From: an uncultured Collinsella sp.
GTDB taxonomy: Bacteria > Actinomycetota > Coriobacteriia > Coriobacteriales > Coriobacteriaceae
Reading direction: 5' to 3'
DNA: 64,000 bases
Assembly (NCBI GenBank): GCA_958450865.1
Contig: CAUDNY010000001.1
Coordinates: forward strand, 310,001-374,000
The position numbers were made by a program, and so were the translations under genes. Below are positions 41,259 to 51,628 of the stretch, piece after piece. The stretch's first letter is position 1. Each line of letters opens with the position of its first letter. Below the pieces are notes generated by a model. The model searched no databases. It saw only the letters and a list, made by a program, of their open reading frames with translations, and was not told the origin of the DNA.

Positions 41259-43162
41259 TAGCAGCCCTCCTCTCGCGCGACCGTCTTGGATTTAGCAATG
41301 TCCGCGACGTTAGAAGGACCGCCCGAGCGACCGATTAGCAGGTCCACCAACTCGTCTGCCAGCGACTCAACCGTATAGAGGCCGTCAAAGCGCAGCGGCA
41401 CGCCCGCCTCCGTAAGCGCCAGCGCCATACGCTGGGCGGCGGGAACGCCCAAGCCGATCGATTTAAGCTCATCCGCATGCGCAAACACCTGAGCGGGCGT
41501 GCCCTCGGCAAACACCGCACCTTTGTTCATTACGACGATGCGGTCACAGCAATTGGCCAGGTCATCCATACTATGCGAAACCATGACAACGGTCAGGCCA
41601 TCGCGGTGAAGTCGATCGATAAGCTCAAGGAAATCCCTGCGCGCAGCCGGATCGAGCCCCGCCATGGGTTCATCGAGCACCAGGACTTCGGGCTCCATGG
41701 CGAGCACGCCGGCGAATGCCACACGCCGTTGCTGACCGCCCGAAAGCTCAAAGGGACTCTTGTCGCCGACCGTGGAAAGGTCGAGGCCCACGCGTGAGAG
41801 CGATGACTCGACACGACGGTCGACTTCATCTTGCGGCAAGCCAAGGTTATGCGGACCAAACGCCACGTCCTGCGCCACGGTTTCGGCAAACAGCTGGCGC
41901 TCAGGATATTGAAACACCACGCCGACCTTGGCCTTAACCGCGGCGGCGTCTTTCTTGTTTGACAGATCGAGCCCCAGCGCGCGAACGGATCCCTCCTGGG
42001 GGCGAATCAAACCGTTGAGATGCTGGACCAGCGTCGACTTACCCGAACCGGTATGACCTGCCAAGCCCAGGAACTCGCCGCGACGCACCGTCAGCGATAC
42101 ATCGCGCAGCGCCCACGGGCTGCTTGGGTCGTTTCCCCAGAGAGCCTGTTTGTTCGATTTGTCCGCAGTGGCCGAGCGCTTATGCCAGCGGCGGCGCTCG
42201 CGCGGACTGAGCGAATAACTGTACGAAACATGGGATAGTTCGATAACGGGCTCTGGTACGTTATCTTCGTTGCCTGCCGAAACCGTACCGCCAACGATTT
42301 CCGATTGGGGTGCGGAAGACTGCCCCACAGTGCCTGCCCCACTTCGCTCGGCATAAGTCTCCACAACCTCGGCAACCATACCCGCCTCGCGCACCTGCGC
42401 ATGAACAGGCACGCCCTTCGCACGAAGCGCCGTGCCCAAACGGCACGACTCTGGCATGTCAAGGTTGAGCTGAGCGAGTTCATTCGCCCGCGTCAGAATC
42501 TCCTCGGGCGTGCCCAGCATGGCAACTCGTCCCGTCTGAAACACGGCGACACGATCGGCCTCGGCAGCCTCTTCCATAAAGTGCGTAATCATCACGATAG
42601 TCATGCCGCGATCGTGGAGTGCGCGGCACGCTTTCATAAGACCCTTGCGTCCGCGCGGATCGAGCATCGAGGAGGCCTCGTCCAAGATAAGCACGCGCGG
42701 CTCCATGGCAAGTACGCCGGCGAGCGCCACGCGCTGCTTTTGCCCGCCCGAGAGCGCATGGGTCTCGTGGCGCTCAAAGCCCACCAGGCCCACGCCCTTC
42801 AGCGCCTCGCGTACGCGCTGCGCAATTTGCGCCGATGGCACGCCAAGGTTTTCGGGACCGAACGCAACGTCATCTTCGACAAGCGTTGCCACCAGCTGAT
42901 CATCGGGATTCTGGAACACCATGCCAGCAGTCGAGCGGATGTCGTAGACCAGCTCGGGATCGGACGCGTCCATGCCGTTGACGCACACCGTTCCCGCATC
43001 GGGCTGCAGCAGCGCATTCAGATGCTTGGCAAACGTCGACTTGCCCGACCCATTGCCACCGAGGATGCAGAAAAACTCCCCGTCCTCGATGTTCAGATCG
43101 ACACCGTCGAGTGCCGACACGGCACCGTCATAGCTAAAGGAAACGCCCCGACACTCAATCAT
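41258..43162 (-). CDS. ecfA: Fused ECF ATPase, EcfA1-EcfA2 in one chain
   Basis: A 634-aa protein with two ABC ATPase domains. Domain 1 (about 1-245): Walker A GGNGSGKST near 35, signature LSGGQKQRVALAG, Walker B RVLILDEASS. Domain 2 (about 310-600): Walker A GHTGSGKST near 373, signature LSGGQQRRVAFAG, Walker B EVLVLDEPMAG. A linker of 60 residues joins them. In most bacteria EcfA1 and EcfA2 are separate genes. It powers substrate uptake with EcfT. Start overlaps the ribU end by four bases. Confidence 0.93.
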   Translation of the reverse strand: MIECRGVSFSYDGAVSALDGVDLNIEDGEFFCILGGNGSGKSTFAKHLNALLQPDAGTVCVNGMDASDPELVYDIRSTAGMVFQNPDDQLVATLVEDDVAFGPENLGVPSAQIAQRVREALKGVGLVGFERHETHALSGGQKQRVALAGVLAMEPRVLILDEASSMLDPRGRKGLMKACRALHDRGMTIVMITHFMEEAAEADRVAVFQTGRVAMLGTPEEILTRANELAQLNLDMPESCRLGTALRAKGVPVHAQVREAGMVAEVVETYAERSGAGTVGQSSAPQSEIVGGTVSAGNEDNVPEPVIELSHVSYSYSLSPRERRRWHKRSATADKSNKQALWGNDPSSPWALRDVSLTVRRGEFLGLAGHTGSGKSTLVQHLNGLIRPQEGSVRALGLDLSNKKDAAAVKAKVGVVFQYPERQLFAETVAQDVAFGPHNLGLPQDEVDRRVESSLSRVGLDLSTVGDKSPFELSGGQQRRVAFAGVLAMEPEVLVLDEPMAGLDPAARRDFLELIDRLHRDGLTVVMVSHSMDDLANCCDRIVVMNKGAVFAEGTPAQVFAHADELKSIGLGVPAAQRMALALTEAGVPLRFDGLYTVESLADELVDLLIGRSGGPSNVADIAKSKTVAREEGC

Positions 43163-43749
43163 GCGCGGCCTTTGACCTGGTCCTTTTTAGGCGTGATGAG
43201 GTTGGAGACTGCTTTATACACCACCAGCGTCAACACCGAGTTAAGCACGGTCTTGATAAGGTTGAACGGCAGCACGGCAGGAATCATGAGCGGGGCGATC
43301 ACATCGACCGAGCCATACCAGAACCATACGCCAATGGTAAGGTTTGCGACCATAGACAGCGCTGTAGCGGCAATGACGCCGAGCACCAGGCCAATCACGG
43401 CACCCTTATAGGTGTGCATCTTCTGGTAAACGATAGCCGCGGGTAGAATATAGCCCAGCGTGGCAACCAAGTTCATAAGCGCACCGACCCAGTCACCCGT
43501 GGTGAGCGCATGGATAACGATAGCCATAGCGGCAACAGCGGTGCCGGCACTAGGACCGTACGCAAACCCGCACACCATCGCCGGCACCAGCGACGGGTCA
43601 TACGTCAAAAACGGCGCCGAAGGAAGGATGGGCAGCTGCACGTACATAAACAGGGCACCCAAGGCGCACATCAGCGCCATGGTAACGAGCTGTTTGGTGC
43701 TCCACCTATTCGTGTTCTCAAAATGGATATGCTGCGACTGTTCAGACAT
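43159..43749 (-). CDS. ribU: Riboflavin ECF transporter S component RibU
   Basis: A 196-aa integral membrane protein with about six segments: LVTMALMCALGALFMYVQLP at the N-terminus, the DPSLVPAMVCGFAYGP S-component motif near 52-67, and FNLIKTVLNSVLTL near the end. ECF-S proteins of the RibU type capture riboflavin. The FMN riboswitch directly upstream supports that specificity. The start at 43749 (MSEQSQ) is favoured; an ATG 21 bp upstream lies inside the riboswitch. It overlaps the ecfA gene. Confidence 0.9.
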   Translation of the reverse strand: MSEQSQHIHFENTNRWSTKQLVTMALMCALGALFMYVQLPILPSAPFLTYDPSLVPAMVCGFAYGPSAGTAVAAMAIVIHALTTGDWVGALMNLVATLGYILPAAIVYQKMHTYKGAVIGLVLGVIAATALSMVANLTIGVWFWYGSVDVIAPLMIPAVLPFNLIKTVLNSVLTLVVYKAVSNLITPKKDQVKGRA

Positions 43750-43761
43750 AAGATCACCTGC

Positions 43762-43945
43762 CTCTTTCATCCGGACTCTAACCGTTGGTACTGGAATCTC
43801 ACCAGTTCAGCCGGCATGCGAACCAACGCACACACGGGTCGCGGACTCATCGGCTCGGCCGCAGGCGTCTCGCCTGCGCCACGGCACCCCTTTGGCACCG
43901 CCCGATTTACCGCCAGTGGGGAATTTCACCCCGCCCTGAAACAGC
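43762..43945 (-). promoter_or_regulatory. FMN riboswitch (RFN element)
   Basis: The conserved RFN blocks appear in order on the minus strand: TTTCAGGGCGGGGTGAAATT, CCCCACTGGCGGT, GAGTCCGCGACCC, GGCTGAACTGGTGAGATTCC, and GGTTAGAGTCCGGATGAAAGA. The last block runs into the ribU ribosome site, and no terminator is evident, so FMN binding probably blocks translation start. Confidence 0.93.
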
Positions 43946-43952
43946 AATTGCA

Positions 43953-43980
43953 AGTGTAGCACCAGTAGGCTTTCGCGCAA
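43953..43980 (-). promoter_or_regulatory. Promoter upstream of the FMN riboswitch
   Basis: Minus strand: TTGCGC (43975-43980), 16-bp spacer, TACACT (43953-43958), about eight bases before the RFN element. Confidence 0.6.
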
Positions 43981-44147
43981 GTATGCCATGGGTAATTTAT
44001 GGCGGGGACCAGTTACCGCAACAACCACGTTCCCCACCCGTCCCAAAGTAACGCGCCTTTCGCGGCAAAGCCGCGAAACAGCGACCGGGACACGTATCCC
44101 CATCAGCCACGATCTCCGCCCACGCCGACCTCAAGGCCGTAAACGCA

Positions 44148-44292
44148 GGGAATCCGGGGGCGGGACGGGGACTTCTCTCCGGAATATTCCGCAGGACGCA
44201 AAGAGGCTCCGCAGCGCGAAGCGCGATGCGGAGCCTCTTTGCATGTCCGAGGACGTTCCGGAGAGAAGTCCCCGTCCCGCCCCCGGATTCCC
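44148..44292. repeat. Giant palindrome downstream of groEL
   Basis: Perfect 37-bp arms (44148-44184 and 44256-44292; left arm begins GGGAATCCGGGGGCGGGACG) around a 71-nt centre. The centre contains a second perfect 16-bp hairpin, GCAAAGAGGCTCCGCA and its complement, with a GCGC/GCGC tip. It ends 26 bp before the groEL stop. No U-tract follows. Confidence 0.92.
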
Positions 44293-44318
44293 GGTGGGAG
44301 TTCTAGACCTTGTCGGCC

Positions 44319-46034
<1,716 letters not shown>

Positions 46035-46052
46035 TCAGAGATTCTGACGAGA

Positions 46053-46346
46053 CTAGGCCTCGACGACAGCGTAGATGTCGTCGGCGCGCATCAGCAGATA
46101 CTTCTCGCCGTCGACCTTGACCTCGTTGCCACCGAACTTACCGTAGATGACAACGTCGCCGACCTTGACGTCCATGGGGATGCGCTCACCCTTGTCGTTG
46201 ACCTTGCCGGCGCCCACGGCAACGATGGTGCCGCGCTGCGGCTTCTCCTGAGCGTTGCTGGCGATATACAGACCAGAAGCGGTCTTCTGCTCGGCCTCGT
46301 CGGGCTTGACCAGAACACGATCTGCAAGCGGCTTCAAAGACGACAT
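46053..46346 (-). CDS. groS: 10 kDa chaperonin GroES
   Basis: GroES (97 aa), the lid of GroEL. LKPLADRVLVKPDEAEQKT at the N-terminus, the mobile loop (ASGLYIASNAQEKPQRG) near 24-40 and DVVIYGKFGGNEVKV are diagnostic. AAGGAGGAG precedes the ATG. A possible promoter is at 46419-46447. The operon groES-groEL lies between two giant palindromes. Confidence 0.97.
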   Translation of the reverse strand: MSSLKPLADRVLVKPDEAEQKTASGLYIASNAQEKPQRGTIVAVGAGKVNDKGERIPMDVKVGDVVIYGKFGGNEVKVDGEKYLLMRADDIYAVVEA

Positions 46347-46418
46347 GCTTGTCTCCTCCTTTTTGGGCCGCGCGGTTATACCACGCGAATTAACCCTTTT
46401 TGTTTGCGTACGCGTTGA

Positions 46419-46447
46419 ATGGTACCCACGAATGGCGGGTTATACAA
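46419..46447 (-). promoter_or_regulatory. Possible groES-groEL promoter
   Basis: Minus strand: TTGTAT (46442-46447), 17-bp spacer, TACCAT (46419-46424). Only a moderate match. Neither a CIRCE nor a HAIR-type inverted repeat is visible. Confidence 0.35.
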
Positions 46448-46483
46448 CACGGAGTCAAAAAATCTTATTTTTTGGCACTTAGA

Positions 46484-46694
46484 TTTTCTGAATGCCGGGG
46501 GATAACTTAGCGGTGGCTCCCGTGTGGCTCCGGAGGGGCGGGGCATAAGGTTTCCTGCTCGGGCAGTCCTGCTCGCACGAAGGCCACATTAAGCGGCTTT
46601 CGGCTCGTGCGGAACTCGCGATAAACCTTATGCCCCGCCCCTCCGGAGCCACACGGGAGGCAGGTTAACTAATTCGGGCCCGGCATTCAGAAAA
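46484..46694. repeat. Giant palindrome upstream of groES
   Basis: Outer perfect 16-bp arms TTTTCTGAATGCCGGG (46484-46499) and complement (46679-46694), then perfect 37-bp arms (46517-46553 and 46623-46659; left begins CTCCCGTGTGGCTCCGGAGG), then a 69-nt centre with an imperfect GCACGAA/TTCGGCTCGTGC hairpin. It lies between the amidohydrolase terminator and groES. Confidence 0.92.
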
Positions 46695-46731
46695 GTCAGT
46701 GCAGCAAAATGGCGATGCAGATGTTGCGAAC

Positions 46732-46763
46732 AAGAAAGGGGCACGTTGCTGAAACGTGCCCCC
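46732..46763 (-). terminator. Terminator after the YtcJ-like amidohydrolase
   Basis: GGGGCACGTT TCAGC AACGTGCCCC stem followed by TTTCTTG on the minus strand. Confidence 0.88.
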
Positions 46764-46781
46764 TATGAGTGGGGTATGAGG

Positions 46782-48419
46782 CTAGCGCTCGTAGATTACG
46801 TTACCTGCCAGGTAGGTGGCCTGAACCTTGGTGGCTTGCAGTTCTTGGGGGTCAACGGTGAGCGGGTTTTGGTCCAGGACTACCAGGTCGGCATACTTGC
46901 CGGGCTCCAAGCTGCCGAGGTTTTGCTCGTCGCCCGCTGCGTACGCGCTGCCCAGGGTATAGTTGCGCAGAGCTGTGGCCGCATCGATACGCTCGCTCGG
47001 TAGCCAGCCGCCCTCGGGCCAGTGGCTTTTGGGGTCCTGGCGCGTGATAGCCGTGTAGAGCACGTTCATGCTGGTAACAGCTGTGATAGGGCTGTCGGTA
47101 CCGAAGGCTTGGCGAATGCCGCGCTGCTTATAGGTTGCGAACGGCCACATGATGCGGCTGCGCTCCAGGCCCAGGTCGCGCTCCGGGCCACCCGGGTCGA
47201 GTGTAATGTGGCAGGGCTGGCTCGAAGCAACCACGTTGAGCTTGCGCAGGCGGTCGATGTCCTCGGGCAGAAGGTTCTCCAGGTGCTCGAGCGTGTTATG
47301 GCCGTGCTGGGGCAGCCCGTACAGGTCGGAGGCCTCCTCAAAGATATCGAGCGCGGCATGAATCGCACCGTCGCCGATGACGTGGATGCGCACGGTGTGG
47401 CCGCGCTCCGCGGCCGCCAGAACTAGCTTGCGCATGCGCTCGGCGGGAACCGTCAGACGGCCCTGGTCGCCCGGGAAGCGCGGATTGGTATAGGGCTCGG
47501 TGAGATAGGCCGTGTGTTCGCTCGACACGCCGTCGAAGAACTGCTTAAAGCCTGGCGCCGAGAGCAGCGCGTTGTTCGCGTAGCGGGTCTGCAGCTCTTC
47601 CAAGCGCGACTGGTCATCCAACAGCGTGGGGAACAGATGGGCTCGGATGCCCAACTTGCCGGCTGCCTGCAGCTTGTCATAGACGTCGTCGCGGATAAAA
47701 TCGCAGCCCGGCATGGGCATGAGCGACATATCGCATATCGAGGTGATGCCCTGCTCGGCCATCCGCCTCATTTGATCGGCGTAAGCGCTTGCGATGCGAT
47801 CCTCGCCCAGCCACTCAAGGCAGCGCGGTAGCAGCTGCATGGCAGCCGCCTCGTGAGCAATGCCCGTGAGCTCGCCGTTTGCATCCTTGTCGTAGCTGCC
47901 GCCCGCTGGCGGCTCGCTGTCGCGTGTGACGCCGAGCGCCTCGAGTGCGCGGCTGTTGAGCCAAAGCGTGTGCCCGTCGCCCGAATACATAACACAGGGA
48001 CGATCGGGGAATGCCGCATCGAGCGACGCCTTGGTAGGATGCTCGGGCGGGTCCCAACGGTAGTCGCGCCAGCCCTGCGTCACAACCCAAGCGTCACTAG
48101 GCAGATCCTGGGAAAACTCGAGCGCATGTTGCACCAGCGCCGCCTCGGACGTGCCCATATCCATAAGCATGTACGGCGAGGAACCGACCGAGGTATGGAA
48201 GAAGTGCAGATGAGCGTCATGGAAACCGGGGCAGACAAACTGCTCGCCGTAGTCGATAACCGACGTGGCGGCGGGAGCGGCGGCGATCACGTCATCGGGC
48301 GCACCGACTGCGACGATACGGTCGCCTGCGATGGCAATCGCAAGCTCGCGGGCGGTATCGATGCCGTCTTGCGCGGTAAAGACGTTCTTGGAGCGGATAA
48401 TCCGATCGATATGTTGCAT
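46782..48419 (-). CDS. Amidohydrolase, YtcJ-like
   Basis: A 545-aa amidohydrolase-superfamily enzyme. FVCPGFHDAHLHF near 60-72 holds the HxH metal motif; further metal His lie in RIHVIGDGAIHAALD near 325 and in the TLEHLE segment; FGTDSPI near 430 supplies the Asp. The C-terminus EPGKYADLVVLDQNPL is the composite sandwich domain. Substrate unknown; relatives act on N-acyl or formyl amides. The start is uncertain: ATG at 48419, 48425 or 48431. It is divergent from the M20 gene at 48588. Confidence 0.85.
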   Translation of the reverse strand: MQHIDRIIRSKNVFTAQDGIDTARELAIAIAGDRIVAVGAPDDVIAAAPAATSVIDYGEQFVCPGFHDAHLHFFHTSVGSSPYMLMDMGTSEAALVQHALEFSQDLPSDAWVVTQGWRDYRWDPPEHPTKASLDAAFPDRPCVMYSGDGHTLWLNSRALEALGVTRDSEPPAGGSYDKDANGELTGIAHEAAAMQLLPRCLEWLGEDRIASAYADQMRRMAEQGITSICDMSLMPMPGCDFIRDDVYDKLQAAGKLGIRAHLFPTLLDDQSRLEELQTRYANNALLSAPGFKQFFDGVSSEHTAYLTEPYTNPRFPGDQGRLTVPAERMRKLVLAAAERGHTVRIHVIGDGAIHAALDIFEEASDLYGLPQHGHNTLEHLENLLPEDIDRLRKLNVVASSQPCHITLDPGGPERDLGLERSRIMWPFATYKQRGIRQAFGTDSPITAVTSMNVLYTAITRQDPKSHWPEGGWLPSERIDAATALRNYTLGSAYAAGDEQNLGSLEPGKYADLVVLDQNPLTVDPQELQATKVQATYLAGNVIYER

Positions 48420-48587
48420 AGGCATCCCCATCTCTGGCAGGAAATTCAACACCCCCGAGTGTACTCCCCCGCCCTTGCAACAAAACCCCAAGCGGCAAAC
48501 GGCAACTTTACCAGCCCTAGCGGCAGGTGGCATACTGAAGAGAGCCTGTACGATTTTGCGATCAACCCAGCAAGGAGCAAATCGACC

Positions 48588-50051
48588 ATGACGAAGACCA
48601 AGGCACAGCAGATTATGGCGGCGACCGAGGCTCGCGCGGCTGACGACGTCACCGCAGCCATCAAAGATATCGCTACCGAGTTTGAACCCTACATCATCAA
48701 GCAGCGCCGCCACTTCCATAAGCACCCGGAGCTGAGCCTCGCCGAGGAGCGCACGACCTCCGACATCGCCAACCAGCTCGACGCCATGAATATCCCCTAC
48801 GAGCGTCCCCTTAAGACGGGCCTGGTGGCGACCCTTCGCGGCACCGCGCCCGACGCCTATCGCGAGGACGGCACGCCACGCCGCCGCATCCTGCTGCGCG
48901 CCGACATCGACGCCCTGCCCGTCACCGAGCAGACCGGCGAGGAGTTCGCCAGCGTCAACGAGGGCTGCATGCACGCCTGCGGCCACGACTGCCATATCGC
49001 CATGATGCTCGGCACGCTGCAAATCCTGCGCCATATGACCGACGACATCCACGGCGAAGTTCGCATCGTATTCCAGCCCAGTGAGGAAAACGGCCAGGGC
49101 GCCAAGCTCATGATCGGCACGGGCGTGCTCGACGGCGTCGATGGTGCCTACGCCGCGCATATCTGGAGCGAAGTCGACGCCGGCACCGTGAGCTGCGAGC
49201 CCGGTCCGCGCATGGCCAATACCGACTGGTTCCGCATTGATGTCCGCGGCACCTCGTGCCATGGCGCCATGCCCCAACGCGGCCACGACGCCGTTATGGT
49301 TGCCGCCGAGATCGTCAACGCCCTGCAGACCATCGTCTCGCGCGAGATCAGCCCCTATGAGCCGGCTGTCATCACCGTCGGCGAGCTGCACGGCGGCACC
49401 GCGCGCAACGTTATCGCCGGCACGGCCTACCTCGCCGGCACGGTGCGCACCTACGGAGATTCGACCCACGAGGAAATGCCGGAGCTCATGCGCCGCATCG
49501 TGGAGCATACCGCGGCAGCTCTGGGCGCCGAGGCAGAGCTCACCGACTACACCATCGCCAACTACAAGGTCGAAAACGAGGTCGCCTCGAGCGAACGCTG
49601 CCGTCAGGCTGTAATCAAATGCCTGGGTCCCACCGGCCAAGGCCATTATCGCGGCACGCTTTCGGGCGAGGATTTTTCGGAGTACCTGTGCCGCGTACCG
49701 GGCGTGCTCGCCTTTGTAGGTACGCGCAACCCCAAGATTGGCGCCACGTACGCCCAGCATTCCTGCTTTTACAAGATTGACGAGACCGTACTGGCAAAGG
49801 GCTCCATGGTGGCCGCCCAGTATGCTATCGACTTTTTGGCCGAGCCCACGCAAGAGGAGCTCGACGGCCCCGCGATTACCGCGGTCGCCGAAACCAACCC
49901 CGATCTGGCCGCCAAGTTGCGCTCTGCCAAGGCGACGACCGCCGAGGCCCGTGACGCCATCCATGATGCCCGAACGGCTCGCCATGCCGCGATCAAGGGC
50001 ATCCACGACGCACGCGCTGCTGCACGCCGCGAGGAGAAGCACGACGAGTAG
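48588..50051 (+). CDS. M20 family metallopeptidase/amidohydrolase
   Basis: A 487-aa M20D enzyme of the IAA-amino acid hydrolase/hippuricase type. RADIDALPVTEQTGEEF near 105, CMHACGHDCHIAMMLG near 124-139 (metal Cys/His), FQPSEENGQGA near 160 (catalytic Glu pair) and SCHGAMPQRGHDA near 222. The last 60 residues are an Ala/Arg/His-rich helix beyond the usual end (about 400-430). AAGGAG lies upstream of the ATG. Substrate could be N-acyl amino acids; not resolved. Divergent from the YtcJ-like gene, separated by 168 bp. Confidence 0.87.
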   Translation: MTKTKAQQIMAATEARAADDVTAAIKDIATEFEPYIIKQRRHFHKHPELSLAEERTTSDIANQLDAMNIPYERPLKTGLVATLRGTAPDAYREDGTPRRRILLRADIDALPVTEQTGEEFASVNEGCMHACGHDCHIAMMLGTLQILRHMTDDIHGEVRIVFQPSEENGQGAKLMIGTGVLDGVDGAYAAHIWSEVDAGTVSCEPGPRMANTDWFRIDVRGTSCHGAMPQRGHDAVMVAAEIVNALQTIVSREISPYEPAVITVGELHGGTARNVIAGTAYLAGTVRTYGDSTHEEMPELMRRIVEHTAAALGAEAELTDYTIANYKVENEVASSERCRQAVIKCLGPTGQGHYRGTLSGEDFSEYLCRVPGVLAFVGTRNPKIGATYAQHSCFYKIDETVLAKGSMVAAQYAIDFLAEPTQEELDGPAITAVAETNPDLAAKLRSAKATTAEARDAIHDARTARHAAIKGIHDARAAARREEKHDE

Positions 50052-50086
50052 TCGTCACACCCATCCATAACAGCCTGGCTAAAGCA

Positions 50087-50127
50087 GAGCGGGGGCGGAC
50101 GTATCGAAACGTCCGCCCCCGCTCATT
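50087..50127 (+). terminator. Terminator after the M20 gene
   Basis: GAGCGGGGGCGGACGT...ACGTCCGCCCCCGCTC stem followed by ATTCTTC. Confidence 0.82.
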
Positions 50128-50182
50128 CTTCAAGCGCTATTTCTACCATTTCTACCCCGTCCCCAAATGGCAGACGGCATGG

Positions 50183-51478
50183 CTACTCGTCCTGAGGCTC
50201 CTCGTCGGAGCTTGGCTCGGACGCCGACTCAGGTGCAGGTGCAGGTGCAAGCTCAGGCGCAGGCTCGGGCTCAGATGCCGTCTCAGGCTCGGGCGCCGGT
50301 TCAGACTCGGGCGCCGGCTCAGGCTCGGTCGCGGGAGCGGGTGCAGGTGCCGGCGAAGCATCCGGAGCACCGTAACCCGAAGGAGCGGACTTCTTCTCGA
50401 AAGGCAACACAAAAGTCAGGACGTCGTCCTTATCCTCATCGGCCCACTCGCTTGCATAGCGTGCGGCCCAATAGCCAACGGCACGGTGCTTGAGCATCTT
50501 GCCAAAGACCGTAAGAAATACGGTGACGAAAGCGACCAGCACCAAGAACAGCGCGAGCGTGACGCCACCGCCGGTAACAATTGCCTCAATACCCGTAGGA
50601 CGATAGTAGTAGCTATACATACCGACAGAGGCAATGGCGCCAAAGACGACCGTCAAGATCCATGTGACAACGTTGGCGACCAGGCCCGTCAAAAACTCGG
50701 GAAGGAACGAAGCACAGAACAGCTTGGTCTTGTTGTGCTTAAACGCCGCCCAGACCTTATCGAGCGAAAACGCGCTCTCGACGCGACCGGTCACCGCAAA
50801 GTGCATCACGGCGATGTCGGCGAACATCTTAAAGAAGACACCCAGAATCGCCGAGGCAATTAGCGCCAGGACAAGCAGGCCGAGCGAACCGAACAGCGCA
50901 GCCTCGAGCGCATAAGAGCCGTAATAAGAATACGAGCCCGCGGCGCCAATTACCACGCCCTCCACCAGTGAAAGCACTACACCGATAACGGGAATGGCAG
51001 CGATAACCTCGAGCACGACCGAAATAACGCTCGAAAAGACTCCGAGACCAAACGACGTGGAACGCATGAGTGGACGGTCCATGCCGTCATCGACCTTGAG
51101 AGAAAGATCACGGCCCCACTCGATACCAAAGCCGGAACCGCACACGCTCGCAATGCAAGCTGCCAAAAAGCCGATGGCAGCCGCAATGCCGCCAATAACG
51201 GGAATAAACAACACGAGCACCGACACAACGCAAATCAGCGCCGGCAAAAACGCGATTTGGCATACACGCTGAAGCACGCCCGGAGTCTTGGTCATATCTT
51301 GGAACGCCTGAGCCACACAGCCCTTTGGCGCATTCGCCACGGGCGGTTGCGGAACAAACTGCTGGGGCTGAGGCTGTCCCTGGGGAGCGGGGCCAGCGGC
51401 ACCGACATTAGGAGCACCACACACGCCGCAGAACTTGTCGTTATCGTCCATAGGGGCGCCACACTGCGAGCAGAACAT
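50183..51478 (-). CDS. Zinc-ribbon membrane protein, DUF4013-like
   Basis: A 431-aa protein. A zinc ribbon at the very N-terminus (MFCSQCGAPMDDNDKFCGVCGAP; CxxC twice), a Pro/Gln linker (about 28-50), then about six membrane segments (75-350) with AlaGly-rich helices, resembling DUF4013. The C-terminal 75 residues are a low-complexity Pro-Glu-Ala repeat (PAPEPEPAPE-like). The start at 51478 has AAGGGA upstream. The function is unknown. The DNA of the tail is repetitive (about 50215-50350). Confidence 0.75.
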   Translation of the reverse strand: MFCSQCGAPMDDNDKFCGVCGAPNVGAAGPAPQGQPQPQQFVPQPPVANAPKGCVAQAFQDMTKTPGVLQRVCQIAFLPALICVVSVLVLFIPVIGGIAAAIGFLAACIASVCGSGFGIEWGRDLSLKVDDGMDRPLMRSTSFGLGVFSSVISVVLEVIAAIPVIGVVLSLVEGVVIGAAGSYSYYGSYALEAALFGSLGLLVLALIASAILGVFFKMFADIAVMHFAVTGRVESAFSLDKVWAAFKHNKTKLFCASFLPEFLTGLVANVVTWILTVVFGAIASVGMYSYYYRPTGIEAIVTGGGVTLALFLVLVAFVTVFLTVFGKMLKHRAVGYWAARYASEWADEDKDDVLTFVLPFEKKSAPSGYGAPDASPAPAPAPATEPEPAPESEPAPEPETASEPEPAPELAPAPAPESASEPSSDEEPQDE

Positions 51479-51628
51479 CGAAATCATCCCTTCGTATCTT
51501 GAGCGAATCACCTGGATCGCAAACGACGTCTTTGACATCATTATCACCCAATGTGGGGTCAAATACTCAAAGATGACCGATTTGCAAGGTACACGGCGCC
51601 AGCAGGCGGTTCGTTGAATACGTTTGTG

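Noticed and set aside
48420..50042. In-frame extension of the YtcJ-like amidohydrolase by about 540 codons.
   Set aside because: The extension is antisense to the M20 metallopeptidase gene, which has all its catalytic motifs and its own ribosome site.
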